NCBI RefSeq assembly: GCF_001905095.1
Contig: NZ_LWLS01000127.1
Span: 62,001-126,000 of the forward strand
Source of the DNA: Micromonospora sp. CB01531
Lineage (GTDB): Bacteria > Actinomycetota > Actinomycetes > Mycobacteriales > Micromonosporaceae
Length of the DNA: 64,000 bases
Reading direction: 5' to 3'
The notes under the pieces were generated by a model. It was not told where the DNA came from and made no database searches. It saw only the letters and a program-made list of their open reading frames with translations. The position numbers and the translations under genes were made by a program. Below are positions 13,614 through 21,077 of the stretch, one piece after another; position 1 is the first letter of the stretch; each line of letters begins with the position of its first letter.

Positions 13614-15095
13614 GAGACGCCTACCTCGAAGGCCCTGGCCAAGCAGCTCCTCGCCATCCTGGACAAGGACTCGCAGCGCCTCCAGCGGGTCGACGACTAC
13701 GTCCAGGGCAAGCACGACGACCCGTACATGCCCGAGGGCGCGGACGACGAGTACCGAATGCTGGCCAAGCGGGCGGTGTCCAACTGGATGCCCCTGCTGG
13801 TGAAGACGCCCACGCAGGCGCTCTACGTCGACCAGTTCCGGCGCGGCGGCGCGGACGCCGTCCGGCTGCGGGACCTGCCCGAGTGGGACCACTGGCAGCG
13901 TTCGCGCATGGATGCCCGGCAGATCGCCGTGCACCGGGGTGCGGTCACCTACGGCCACTCCTTCACCGTCACCGAGCAGACCCCGAAGGGATCGCGGACG
14001 CGGGGCCTGAGCCCGTTGCGGACGGCGGCCCTGTTCGAGGACCCGGCGAACGACCACACCCCGTACGCCGCGCTCACCGTGCTGCGCAAGCCCACGGACG
14101 AGACGCCCGGCAAGGCGAAGATGTGGGACGCGACCAACGTCTACGAGGTGACGTTCAAGTCGTTCACCGACGAGGACGGCGTCACGGTCGGGGCTGGGGT
14201 CAAGCACGGCGCGACCGAGTGCCCGATCACCCGGTTCTCCGCGTACATCGACCTGGACGGCCGGACCTACGGCGTGGTCGAGCCGATGATCCCGGTGCAG
14301 AACCGCATCAACCAGACGGTGTTCGACCTGCTGGTCGCCCAGACCTACGCCTCCACCAAGGTGCGCTGGGTCACCGGCATGGCCCCGCCGCTCAAGCGGT
14401 ACCCCGAGCTGGACGAGAGCGGGCAGCCGCACCCGCAGGCCGGCGAGCCGGTGCTGGACGCCAACGGCAACCCGATCCCGCTGCCGATCAACCACAACGC
14501 CAAGCGGTTCCTGTTCGCCGAGGACGACACGGTCAAGTTCGGCAGCCTGGACGAGACCCCGCTGGGCGGCTTCATCGAGTCCATCGACATGTCGATCCGG
14601 CACCTGTCGGCGATCTCGCAGACGCCGCCGCATCACTTGCTCGGGCAGATCGCCAACCTCTCCGCTGAGGCGCTGCTGGCCGCCGAGACCGCGCTGTCGC
14701 GCATGGTCGAGGAGTTCCGCACCAGCTTCGGTGAGAGCTGGGAGCGGGTGGCCCGCCTGGCTGCGGAGATGGACGCCGCCGACGTCGACCTGGACGACTA
14801 CGAGATCGAGGTCATCTGGCGCGACATGGAGCTGAAGTCCCTGGCTCAGTCCGCTGACGGCCTCGGCAAGCTGGCCGACCAGCTCCAGATCCCGGTCAAG
14901 GGTCTGTGGGGTCGGGTGCCGGGTGTCACGAAGGCCGAGCTGGACGAGTGGGACCGCCTCGCCGAGGAGCAGGACGGCGCACGCCAGCTCGCCCAGGCCC
15001 TGCGTAGGGCGGCGCCCCGCAGCGCCGGGTCGACCACCGACGTGAGCAGCACCTTCGCTGCCTCCACCGCTGGTACGGAGGTAGCCGCTGCGTGA
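13608..15095 (+). CDS. Portal protein
   Basis: 495 residues with SPP1-type (gp6-like) portal features: an N-terminal domain (LQRVDDYVQGKHDDPYMPEG), a central KRAVSNWMPLLVKTPTQALYVDQ segment, and a helical clip region around IDMSIRHLSAISQTPPHHLL. It forms the dodecameric DNA channel of the head. The TTG start lies within the regulatory site; no other start with a ribosome site is near. Follows terL and overlaps the next gene by four bases. Confidence 0.92.
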   Translation: MSETPTSKALAKQLLAILDKDSQRLQRVDDYVQGKHDDPYMPEGADDEYRMLAKRAVSNWMPLLVKTPTQALYVDQFRRGGADAVRLRDLPEWDHWQRSRMDARQIAVHRGAVTYGHSFTVTEQTPKGSRTRGLSPLRTAALFEDPANDHTPYAALTVLRKPTDETPGKAKMWDATNVYEVTFKSFTDEDGVTVGAGVKHGATECPITRFSAYIDLDGRTYGVVEPMIPVQNRINQTVFDLLVAQTYASTKVRWVTGMAPPLKRYPELDESGQPHPQAGEPVLDANGNPIPLPINHNAKRFLFAEDDTVKFGSLDETPLGGFIESIDMSIRHLSAISQTPPHHLLGQIANLSAEALLAAETALSRMVEEFRTSFGESWERVARLAAEMDAADVDLDDYEIEVIWRDMELKSLAQSADGLGKLADQLQIPVKGLWGRVPGVTKAELDEWDRLAEEQDGARQLAQALRRAAPRSAGSTTDVSSTFAASTAGTEVAAA

Positions 15096-16165
15096 CCATG
15101 ACGAACCGACAGAGGGCGGCCGAGGCTGAGAAGGTCTCGGTCGCCTACCAGATCGCACTGACCCAGCTCGGCGTGAAGACCGTCGAGGAAGCACTGGAGC
15201 TGTGGTCCGCCGTTCCAGCCACACGGGCAGTCGCCACAAGCGATGCCTGGCTGGCCCAAGCCATCCACCTGGTGATGACGCGGCGGACCATGGCTCGCGC
15301 CCTGGCGATGGCGTACTACCGGCTCATCCGGGCGCTGCTGACCGGCAGGACCGTCGCGGACCCCGACAAGCCCGAGCCTGAGTACGTCACCCTCGCCATG
15401 CTGCGGCAGGAGTTCAAGGAGCTGGCAGGCAAGCAGACGCCCCCGGAGGGCGCTGACGCCAAGCCTGCCTCCAAGGACGTGCCCGCGGCGGGCGACGGCT
15501 GGGAGCTGGCCGACGACGACAACGCACTCGACGAGGAGCACATCCCGGTCGAGGACCTGGACGGAGATTCCGCTGCGGAGGCAGAGCGCCTGGAGCGCCT
15601 GGCCGAAGAGGAAGCCGTCACCGTCCTTGATGCCCTGGGTCCTGCGAATCTCGAGGAAAAGCTGACGGCCATCAATCCCGAGAGGCCAGCTGTAGAGGTC
15701 GACGCCGCCCGCGAGGAGGCGCACTTCCAGGCCGGTACTCGGCAGGCGGCAGCCGCTGAGCGCGTGGTCCTGGACGGCGCGAGAGGGACGGTCTGGAACA
15801 ACGCCGAGCGCGACAAGCGTGTGATCGGTTACGTCCGCATGTCGCGCACCGGAACCCCCTGCGGGTGGTGCGCGATGTTGATCAGCCGGGGCCCGGTCTA
15901 CCGATCGGAGTCTGCGGCTGAGTACGCGGACGGCGACAAGTACCACGACAACTGCCACTGCGTGGCAGAGCCCGTCTTCAGCAGGGAGCAGTACGCCTCC
16001 GCGCTGTTCGACGTGAACCGCAAGTACCACGAGCTGTGGCCGCAGGTGACCAAGGGCCTGTCCGGCAAGGCAGCCGTATCAGCGTGGCGGCGCTTCATCC
16101 GCCAAGAACAGCAACTCGCCCAGGAGGCGAGCCGATCCCGAGCCCTGGAGGCTGACCGTGCCTGA
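15092..16165 (+). CDS. MuF-like minor capsid protein
   Basis: 357 residues starting at GTG 15092, overlapping the portal stop. The C-terminal part has GTPCGWCAMLISRGPVY, then YHDNCHCVAEPVF, the Cys/His pattern of VG15/MuF-type head morphogenesis proteins. The N-terminal half is helical and a middle stretch is acidic. Such proteins enter the capsid with the portal and are sometimes annotated as capsid maturation proteins; no clear protease motif is visible. Confidence 0.8.
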   Translation: MTMTNRQRAAEAEKVSVAYQIALTQLGVKTVEEALELWSAVPATRAVATSDAWLAQAIHLVMTRRTMARALAMAYYRLIRALLTGRTVADPDKPEPEYVTLAMLRQEFKELAGKQTPPEGADAKPASKDVPAAGDGWELADDDNALDEEHIPVEDLDGDSAAEAERLERLAEEEAVTVLDALGPANLEEKLTAINPERPAVEVDAAREEAHFQAGTRQAAAAERVVLDGARGTVWNNAERDKRVIGYVRMSRTGTPCGWCAMLISRGPVYRSESAAEYADGDKYHDNCHCVAEPVFSREQYASALFDVNRKYHELWPQVTKGLSGKAAVSAWRRFIRQEQQLAQEASRSRALEADRA

Positions 16166-16691
16166 GACCCCCGAGACCCCCGAGACCCCGGTGACCGAGA
16201 CCCCGGAGACGCCGCCGGCTGAGACGCCGGAGACCCCGGAGACCGAGACCCCGGAGACCCCGGAGACCCCGGAGGGCGAGAGTGACGGCACGGACGAGCT
16301 GCCCGAGTGGGCTCGGAAGAAGCTGACCAAGGCGAACGCCGAGGCGGCCAACTACCGCACTCGCCTCCGCGAGGCCGAGACCAAGCTCAGCGCCGCGAAG
16401 ACGGTTGAGGAGTTCGAGGTCGCGACCAAGGAGCTGCGGGAAGCCAACGCTGCACTGGAGCACCAGCTCCTCGTGCGCGACGTTGCCGAGACGCACGGCC
16501 TGCCGAAGGAGCTGGCCGCCCGACTCATGGGCAACACCAAGGAGGAGCTGGAGGCTGACGCCAAGCAGCTCAAGAAGTTCGCCGTCACTCCTCCGCCGAG
16601 TGACCTGCGGGGTGGCCTCGACCCGTCCGACGACAGCGAGGCGTTCGACCCCGTGAAGGCGGCCCGCCAGGCGCGGCGATCCCGCTACTGA
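16158..16691 (+). CDS. Capsid scaffolding protein
   Basis: 177 residues. The first 40 are a tandem ETPETP-type repeat, then a coiled-coil core (KANAEAANYRTRLREAETKL to REANAALEHQLL) and a basic C-terminus (KAARQARRSRY), usual for scaffolds that bind the major capsid protein. It overlaps the MuF gene by eight bases and sits just before the capsid gene. The repeat may vary in length between relatives. Confidence 0.82.
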   Translation: MPETPETPETPVTETPETPPAETPETPETETPETPETPEGESDGTDELPEWARKKLTKANAEAANYRTRLREAETKLSAAKTVEEFEVATKELREANAALEHQLLVRDVAETHGLPKELAARLMGNTKEELEADAKQLKKFAVTPPPSDLRGGLDPSDDSEAFDPVKAARQARRSRY

Positions 16692-16702
16692 TCCCCAACC
16701 CG

Positions 16703-16736
16703 CAAGCCCCGAGTCTCACCAGCTCGGGGCTTCTTC
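16703..16736 (+). terminator. Hairpin terminator before capsid gene
   Basis: AAGCCCCGAG pairs with CTCGGGGCTT, followed by CTTCG. It probably tunes expression between the scaffold and capsid genes. Confidence 0.75.
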
Positions 16737-16758
16737 GTAGCCCTGGAGGGCAGACACA

Positions 16759-17793
16759 GTGGTGCACCAGGTAGTCAAGGCAGAGAAGATCGCCGCCACC
16801 GCGGCGGTCGCTCTGGAGGAGCAGCTCATCGTTCCGGCCGTGTTCCGGCGCGAGGGCATCGACCAGTACAAGGGTGCCGAGAACGACACCATCAACGTCA
16901 AGGTCGAGGGCGTGCTGCCGTACCGGAGCTACGGCTGGCGTGCGGACCGCGCCCAGGAAGTCCAGTTCGACGAGTACACCGAGCGGACGGTTGCCGTTCA
17001 GTTCGGTGGCGACATCTACTCGGCCGTCAAGCTGACCGACGAGCAGAACGACATGGACCTGGGTGGCTGGGCCAAGCTCGCCACCAAGCAGACCGAGGCG
17101 ATCGGTCGGGGTCTGGAGTGGGGCGCCACCAAGGCGCTCATCGACGCCCCGTACGAGATCACCCTGAAGCTCGACTCGGCCAACCTGAAGTCCAGCCTGA
17201 TCCGGGCCCGCAAGGTCATGAACGCCCTGCGCGTTCCCGCCGGCCAGCGGACCATCCTCGTCGGCACCGACGTCGAGGCCGCCCTGCTGGAGGACGAGAA
17301 GCTGAACCTCGCCTCCAACGTGGGTGAGGCCGAGGCCGTCTCCGCTCTGCGCGAGGCGACCCTGGGTCGGCGCTACGGCTTCAACTTCGTCGTGGCCGCC
17401 GAGCTGGACCCGGACATGGCGGTCGGCATGGTCGACTCCGCGTTCATCTTCGCGACCGGCGCCCCGTCGGTTCCGCAGTCGGTTCCGTTCGGCGCGACCG
17501 CCTCGCACAACGGCGTGGCGATCCGGTGGATTCGGGACTACGACTCCACCCGGTTCCAGGACCGCTCGATCTTCAACACCTACAAGGGCTTCCGCCACGT
17601 GGAGGACGTCCTGGTGGGTCGCGACGCGGCCGGCCAGGCGTTCGTCTCGCAGAACACCCACTTCGTCCGGGCGATCAAGCTCGTGCTCGACGGTGCGGAC
17701 GTTCTGCCGGACCCGGACGGCCCGGACGCCAAGCAGAAGGAGCTGTTCCAGATCACCGGCATCGGTGGCACCGCTGACGGCCCGACCGTCTGA
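16759..17793 (+). CDS. Major capsid protein
   Basis: 344 residues, GTG start behind GGAGG. Placed just after the scaffold gene and of HK97-fold type size. Recognisable capsid-like parts are an N-terminal helix (ATAAVALEEQLIVPAVFRRE), a P-domain region (ARKVMNALRVPAGQRTILVG) and an RDYDSTRFQDRSIFNTYKG segment near the end. Assignment is by position, length and overall pattern. Confidence 0.88.
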   Translation: MVHQVVKAEKIAATAAVALEEQLIVPAVFRREGIDQYKGAENDTINVKVEGVLPYRSYGWRADRAQEVQFDEYTERTVAVQFGGDIYSAVKLTDEQNDMDLGGWAKLATKQTEAIGRGLEWGATKALIDAPYEITLKLDSANLKSSLIRARKVMNALRVPAGQRTILVGTDVEAALLEDEKLNLASNVGEAEAVSALREATLGRRYGFNFVVAAELDPDMAVGMVDSAFIFATGAPSVPQSVPFGATASHNGVAIRWIRDYDSTRFQDRSIFNTYKGFRHVEDVLVGRDAAGQAFVSQNTHFVRAIKLVLDGADVLPDPDGPDAKQKELFQITGIGGTADGPTV

Positions 17794-17797
17794 CCTG

Positions 17798-17813
17798 ACG
17801 TGTAAATGTGAGC
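17798..17813 (+). promoter_or_regulatory. Stoperator-like site
   Basis: Plus-strand copy ACGTGTAAATGTGAGC directly after the capsid gene; it overlaps the first bases of the terminator stem at 17810. Confidence 0.7.
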
Positions 17814-17841
17814 GGGCTGCCTCTTCGGAGGTGGCCCGCTC
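17810..17841 (+). terminator. Hairpin terminator after capsid gene
   Basis: GAGCGGGC pairs with GCCCGCTC, with an inner CCTC-TTCG-GAGG stem. UUCG loops make very stable RNA hairpins. Confidence 0.75.
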
Positions 17842-17867
17842 GCTCCCTCGTGAGTGAGGAGGACGGC

Positions 17868-18326
17868 ATGGCTGAGTTCGCCACGCTGGACGAGCTGAAG
17901 GACCGCCTCGACTGGACCCTCGACGCTGACGAGGAACGGATCGCGCAGGCCGCCCTGGAGGATGCCTCGGACCTGGCCTGCTTCTACGGCAAGGAATGGG
18001 CTGCCGGGGCCGCGCCCCGCATGGTGCGGACCCTGGTGCTGCGGGCCTGCAAGCGGTACATGGACAACCCCGCCGGATACACGCAGTCGCGTGCCGGCGA
18101 CGAGACCCTTGGCTGGAACGACGCCGCAGGCGAGAACGCCGGAACGGTGCACTTCACCAAGGACGAGCAGGCGCTGCTCAAGACCCTGGCCGGGAAGCGG
18201 CCGGGCATCTACTCCGCGGCCATCTCGGCGTGGGGCCCGCAGCGCAAGCACACCCCCGGCCTGGTCCCCGACGCGGGGAGCAACGAGCCGATCCAGTACT
18301 TCGCCAATGACGAGGACCCCTGGTGA
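17868..18326 (+). CDS. Head-to-tail adaptor protein
   Basis: 152 residues starting at ATG 17868 behind GAGGAGG. The N-terminal helix bundle (FATLDELKDRLDWTLDADEE to LEDASDLACFYG) is typical of gp6/gp15-like connector adaptors that sit under the portal. First of four small genes between the capsid and the major tail protein, the usual place for connector proteins. Confidence 0.8.
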   Translation: MAEFATLDELKDRLDWTLDADEERIAQAALEDASDLACFYGKEWAAGAAPRMVRTLVLRACKRYMDNPAGYTQSRAGDETLGWNDAAGENAGTVHFTKDEQALLKTLAGKRPGIYSAAISAWGPQRKHTPGLVPDAGSNEPIQYFANDEDPW

Positions 18327-18658
18327 GCATGCAGCGACGGCGCGGCCAGGCGGCCCGGGTCTGGCGTACCAAGGTGGTCACCGACAACCGGGGCAACAAG
18401 ATCAAGGCTGCGGACCCCGACTCCGTCTTCGAGGTGCGCGCCGTCTTCATCCCTCAGCGGTCGGCTCGGGCCGAGGTGCCCGGCCAGCAGCAGATCAACG
18501 TGGTCCGCATGCTGGTCAGCGCCGACCTGGACGACGTCGACCTGTGGTCCCGCGTCGAGTGGAACGGCAAGCTCTGGGACGTCGTGACGCCCCCGGCTCA
18601 CCACCACGGCAGCCGCCACACCCGGCACTGGTCGATCGACCTGCGGGAGCGGCCCTGA
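18323..18658 (+). CDS. Head-closure (stopper) protein
   Basis: 111 residues, GTG overlapping the previous stop. A beta-barrel-like pattern with RVEWNGKLWDVVTPPAHHH and a final TRHWSIDLRERP is typical of head-closure proteins that plug the connector after packaging. The call rests on gene order and pattern. Confidence 0.7.
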   Translation: MSMQRRRGQAARVWRTKVVTDNRGNKIKAADPDSVFEVRAVFIPQRSARAEVPGQQQINVVRMLVSADLDDVDLWSRVEWNGKLWDVVTPPAHHHGSRHTRHWSIDLRERP

Positions 18659-19122
18659 TGGCGCAGGTCTACCGCTACGTCGAGGGCCAGAAGTTCGAGC
18701 GGTTCATGGCTGACTTCGAGCCGGTGCAGCTCCACCTGATGGACCTGCTGTTCGCGGCCAAGGCCAAGGCCGACGTCTACCTGATCGAGAACAGGCAGGA
18801 AGGCGACGCCGCGATCGAGATCGACCACGGCGACATCGACTGGTACCTGACCCTGTCCGACGAGCGCGGCCAGGGGGCCGCCATGTCCATCGAGTACGGC
18901 CGACAGGCCGGGTCCTACGAGATGCAGTACAGCGACGGCGAGGTCCGAGAGATCGAGTACGGCGCGAGCGAGGGCCTCTACATCCTGCACCGGGCTCTGA
19001 ACGTCCCCCGCAAGGAGGGGCGCCGCAAGCCGGTCAAGGTCAAGGGCAGGCGGGTCAAGGTCAACTACACCCGCTGGGAGCAGGTCCAACGCTTCCGCCG
19101 GCGCAAGGACGAGGAGGCGTAG
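18658..19122 (+). CDS. Head-tail connector / tail-completion protein
   Basis: 154 residues starting at ATG 18658. Begins MAQVYRYVEGQKFERFMADF; the N-terminal helical region, the SIEYGRQAGSYEMQY segment and a very basic C-terminus (KPVKVKGRRVKVNYTRWEQV, then RFRRRKDEE) fit HK97 gp10-like or DUF5403-type proteins. Its place between head closure and tail terminator supports the call. Confidence 0.65.
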   Translation: MAQVYRYVEGQKFERFMADFEPVQLHLMDLLFAAKAKADVYLIENRQEGDAAIEIDHGDIDWYLTLSDERGQGAAMSIEYGRQAGSYEMQYSDGEVREIEYGASEGLYILHRALNVPRKEGRRKPVKVKGRRVKVNYTRWEQVQRFRRRKDEEA

Positions 19123-19613
19123 TGGCTGGTATCCCCCAGAGTGTCCGGGCGCGCGCCGAGCTGAGTCCGGTGGAAGACCTCCTCCTGCCCATCCTGCGCG
19201 AGGGCCTGCCCGGCGTCCCGGTGCAGAGCCTGATCGCCGACGACCAGACCTTCCCCCTGGTCCTGCCTCGCCGCGTCCCGCACTTCGGAGAGTGGGCGGC
19301 CGACCAGCGATTCACCGACCAGGCCGACGTCATCATCCACTGCTTCGCGCAGGACCCGAACGGCGACGAAGACGCGGCGATCCTGTCCGAGGCGGTGCGG
19401 GTTGTCCTGCGTGACGCCTGGCTGAACCAGAAGAGTGTGCCCGGTCGGGGCCACCTGATCCGCGTCGACATGACGTCGGCCCCTCGGCGGGCCACCGACT
19501 GGGCCACGGCTACCGGCCCCGTCCAGTACGCCGACCTGCCCACGGGTGTCTGGCGGTACGAGACCGCGTACCGCATCGACATCCGCAAGCCGCGCCAGCG
19601 GCCCTACCAGTAA
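19122..19613 (+). CDS. Tail terminator protein
   Basis: 163 residues, GTG start overlapping the upstream stop by one base. Segments SPVEDLLLPILREGLPGVPV and a long beta region (DQADVIIHCFAQDPNG to IRVDMTSAPRR) match the tail-terminator or minor tail protein placed just before the major tail gene in siphoviruses. Confidence 0.75.
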   Translation: MAGIPQSVRARAELSPVEDLLLPILREGLPGVPVQSLIADDQTFPLVLPRRVPHFGEWAADQRFTDQADVIIHCFAQDPNGDEDAAILSEAVRVVLRDAWLNQKSVPGRGHLIRVDMTSAPRRATDWATATGPVQYADLPTGVWRYETAYRIDIRKPRQRPYQ

Positions 19614-19627
19614 CCCGCCCCGCCCCT

Positions 19628-19655
19628 GACCCTGCCCGCGGCTCGTGGGTGGGGT
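19628..19655 (+). terminator. Imperfect hairpin before major tail gene
   Basis: GACCC and CCC pair with GGG and GGGTC, with a small internal loop. Weaker than the other terminators here. Confidence 0.45.
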
Positions 19656-19686
19656 CTTCGGCATGCCCTCGTAAGGAGCCGCCCCC

Positions 19687-20244
19687 GTGGCACTCAACGA
19701 CGCCGCGACCCTTGTCATTGGGTCCGGCAACTTCTTCACCGCGCCGGTCGGCACCGACCTGCCGGCCGACCTGGCTGCCGTCTCCACCCCGTGGGACAAG
19801 GTTGGCCACACCTCGCTGGAGGACATCTTCGGCATCACCTCCGAGGGTGGTGAGGCGACGACCCTGGGCTCGCTCCAGAACAAGTCGCTGCGGACGAAGT
19901 ACAGCCCGCGCCAGGAGACGATGACCTTCACTCTCCAGCAGTTCGACACCCCGGGCCTGAAGCTGTTCTACGGCTCGAACGCGCCGACCCTGGCCAACGG
20001 CATGCTCGGCGTCCCGCAGGACCCGGTGCCCACCGTCTGCGCCTTCCTGGTCGTGTTCATCGACGGCGACAACCTGTTCGCCTTCTACGCCCCCAAGGCC
20101 GAGGTGTACCGGGCCGACGACATGTCGCTGTCCGACACCGAGTCGCTGGCCGGTCTGCCCCTCGGCGTCAAGCCGATGGTGCTCGGCACCAACGACTACT
20201 CCTACGCGGTGACCCCGCTGGGTGACGCGCCCGCCGCCGGCTGA
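19687..20244 (+). CDS. Major tail protein
   Basis: 185 residues, GTG start behind AAGGAG. Subunit of the tail tube: it begins LNDAATLVIGSGNFFTAPVG, carries a WDKVGHTSLEDIFGITSEGG segment common in actinophage tube proteins, and ends in a beta domain. It lies between strong hairpins, as expected for a highly expressed gene, and immediately before the tail assembly chaperones. Confidence 0.9.
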   Translation: MALNDAATLVIGSGNFFTAPVGTDLPADLAAVSTPWDKVGHTSLEDIFGITSEGGEATTLGSLQNKSLRTKYSPRQETMTFTLQQFDTPGLKLFYGSNAPTLANGMLGVPQDPVPTVCAFLVVFIDGDNLFAFYAPKAEVYRADDMSLSDTESLAGLPLGVKPMVLGTNDYSYAVTPLGDAPAAG

Positions 20245-20259
20245 CGCACCCGCTGAACC

Positions 20260-20299
20260 ACCCCGCCCGCGATGACAGCGGACCCATCGCGGGCGGGGT
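20260..20299 (+). terminator. Strong terminator after major tail gene
   Basis: A 14-bp perfect stem, ACCCCGCCCGCGAT with ATCGCGGGCGGGGT, across a 12-base loop. Confidence 0.85.
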
Positions 20300-20359
20300 C
20301 CTCCCCTCCCCTGGTCCGCTCCCCCTTTTCTTCCGCCCTACCTGGAGGTCCGCAACCCC

Positions 20360-20704
20360 ATGTCCACGATCACCCTTGACTCCATCCGCGCCGCCGCCGA
20401 GGCGAAGTACGGCTCGCTCGACATCGAGCTTGGCACCGAGACCGTCCGGCTGCTCAACCCGCTGCGTCTGGCCAAGGCCAACCGGGACGCGCTGATGGCG
20501 GTGCAGGACCGCCTGAACGACAAGGACGACGACGCCGACCAGGCCGAGATGCTGACCGAGGCGCTGCGCCTGGTCGCCGAGAGCAAGGTCAAGGGCGACA
20601 AGCTGATCAAGGCGCTGGACGGCGACCTGGCCCTGCTGGCCGAGGTCTTCGAGTCCTACGTCAAGGGGACGCAGGCGGGGGAAGCCTCGGGCTCGGACGC
20701 CTGA
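20360..20704 (+). CDS. Tail assembly chaperone, short form
   Basis: 114 residues (gpG-like). Helical, with IELGTETVRLLNPLRLAKAN typical of tail assembly chaperones that coat the tape measure protein during tail assembly. The longer form is made by a -1 frameshift near its end (see 20360-21075). Confidence 0.85.
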   Translation: MSTITLDSIRAAAEAKYGSLDIELGTETVRLLNPLRLAKANRDALMAVQDRLNDKDDDADQAEMLTEALRLVAESKVKGDKLIKALDGDLALLAEVFESYVKGTQAGEASGSDA

Positions 20705-21075
20705 TCGACGAGTACGGCGAGGGGCTGTACCCCGACCTCCTTCACCACTACCGGGTTGACCTGGTCGACGTGATCGAGGGTCGCGGTCCGGCCCCTTCGC
20801 TTGTGCTCGCGCTTGCGCTGGGCCTACCCGACACCTCCCTGACCTCCGCCCTCGCGTCGGGCGGCAGGCAGTTCTTCGGCTGGGGCGTGGACCGCCACCT
20901 CCAGGCCGACCTCTTCGACGCGCTCAACGCGAACACCCGAGCCACCGGCAACTGGAAGAAGGGCAAGGCCCCTGACCTCCCGGCCTGGCCTCGGCCGAAG
21001 CGCAAGGCGGCCGAGTCCGAGCAGAAGAAGCCGGTCTCCGTCGCCGATCTGTTCCACCGGCTCACACGGAGGTAG
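20360..21075 (+). CDS. Tail assembly chaperone, frameshifted long form
   Basis: A slippery heptamer G GGG GAA at 20677-20683 is in the correct phase for a -1 shift out of the short-form frame. The new frame continues as LGLGRLIDEYGEGLYPDLLH and runs open to TAG at 21073-21075, giving about 238 residues (gpGT-like). The downstream segment has no good start of its own, and this pair sits directly before the tape measure gene, where such frameshifts are conserved. Confidence 0.85.
20677..20683 (+). promoter_or_regulatory. Programmed -1 frameshift site
   Basis: GGGGGAA, read G GGG GAA, seven codons before the short-form stop. GGGGGAA is used at the same place in many actinophages. Confidence 0.8.
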
Positions 21076-21077
21076 GC

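Noticed and set aside
11919..15239. Open frame of about 1100 codons on the minus strand opposite terminase and portal
   Set aside because: It mirrors well-identified plus-strand genes, is rich in Arg, Gly and His as expected for the complement of high-GC3 coding DNA, and has no ribosome site.
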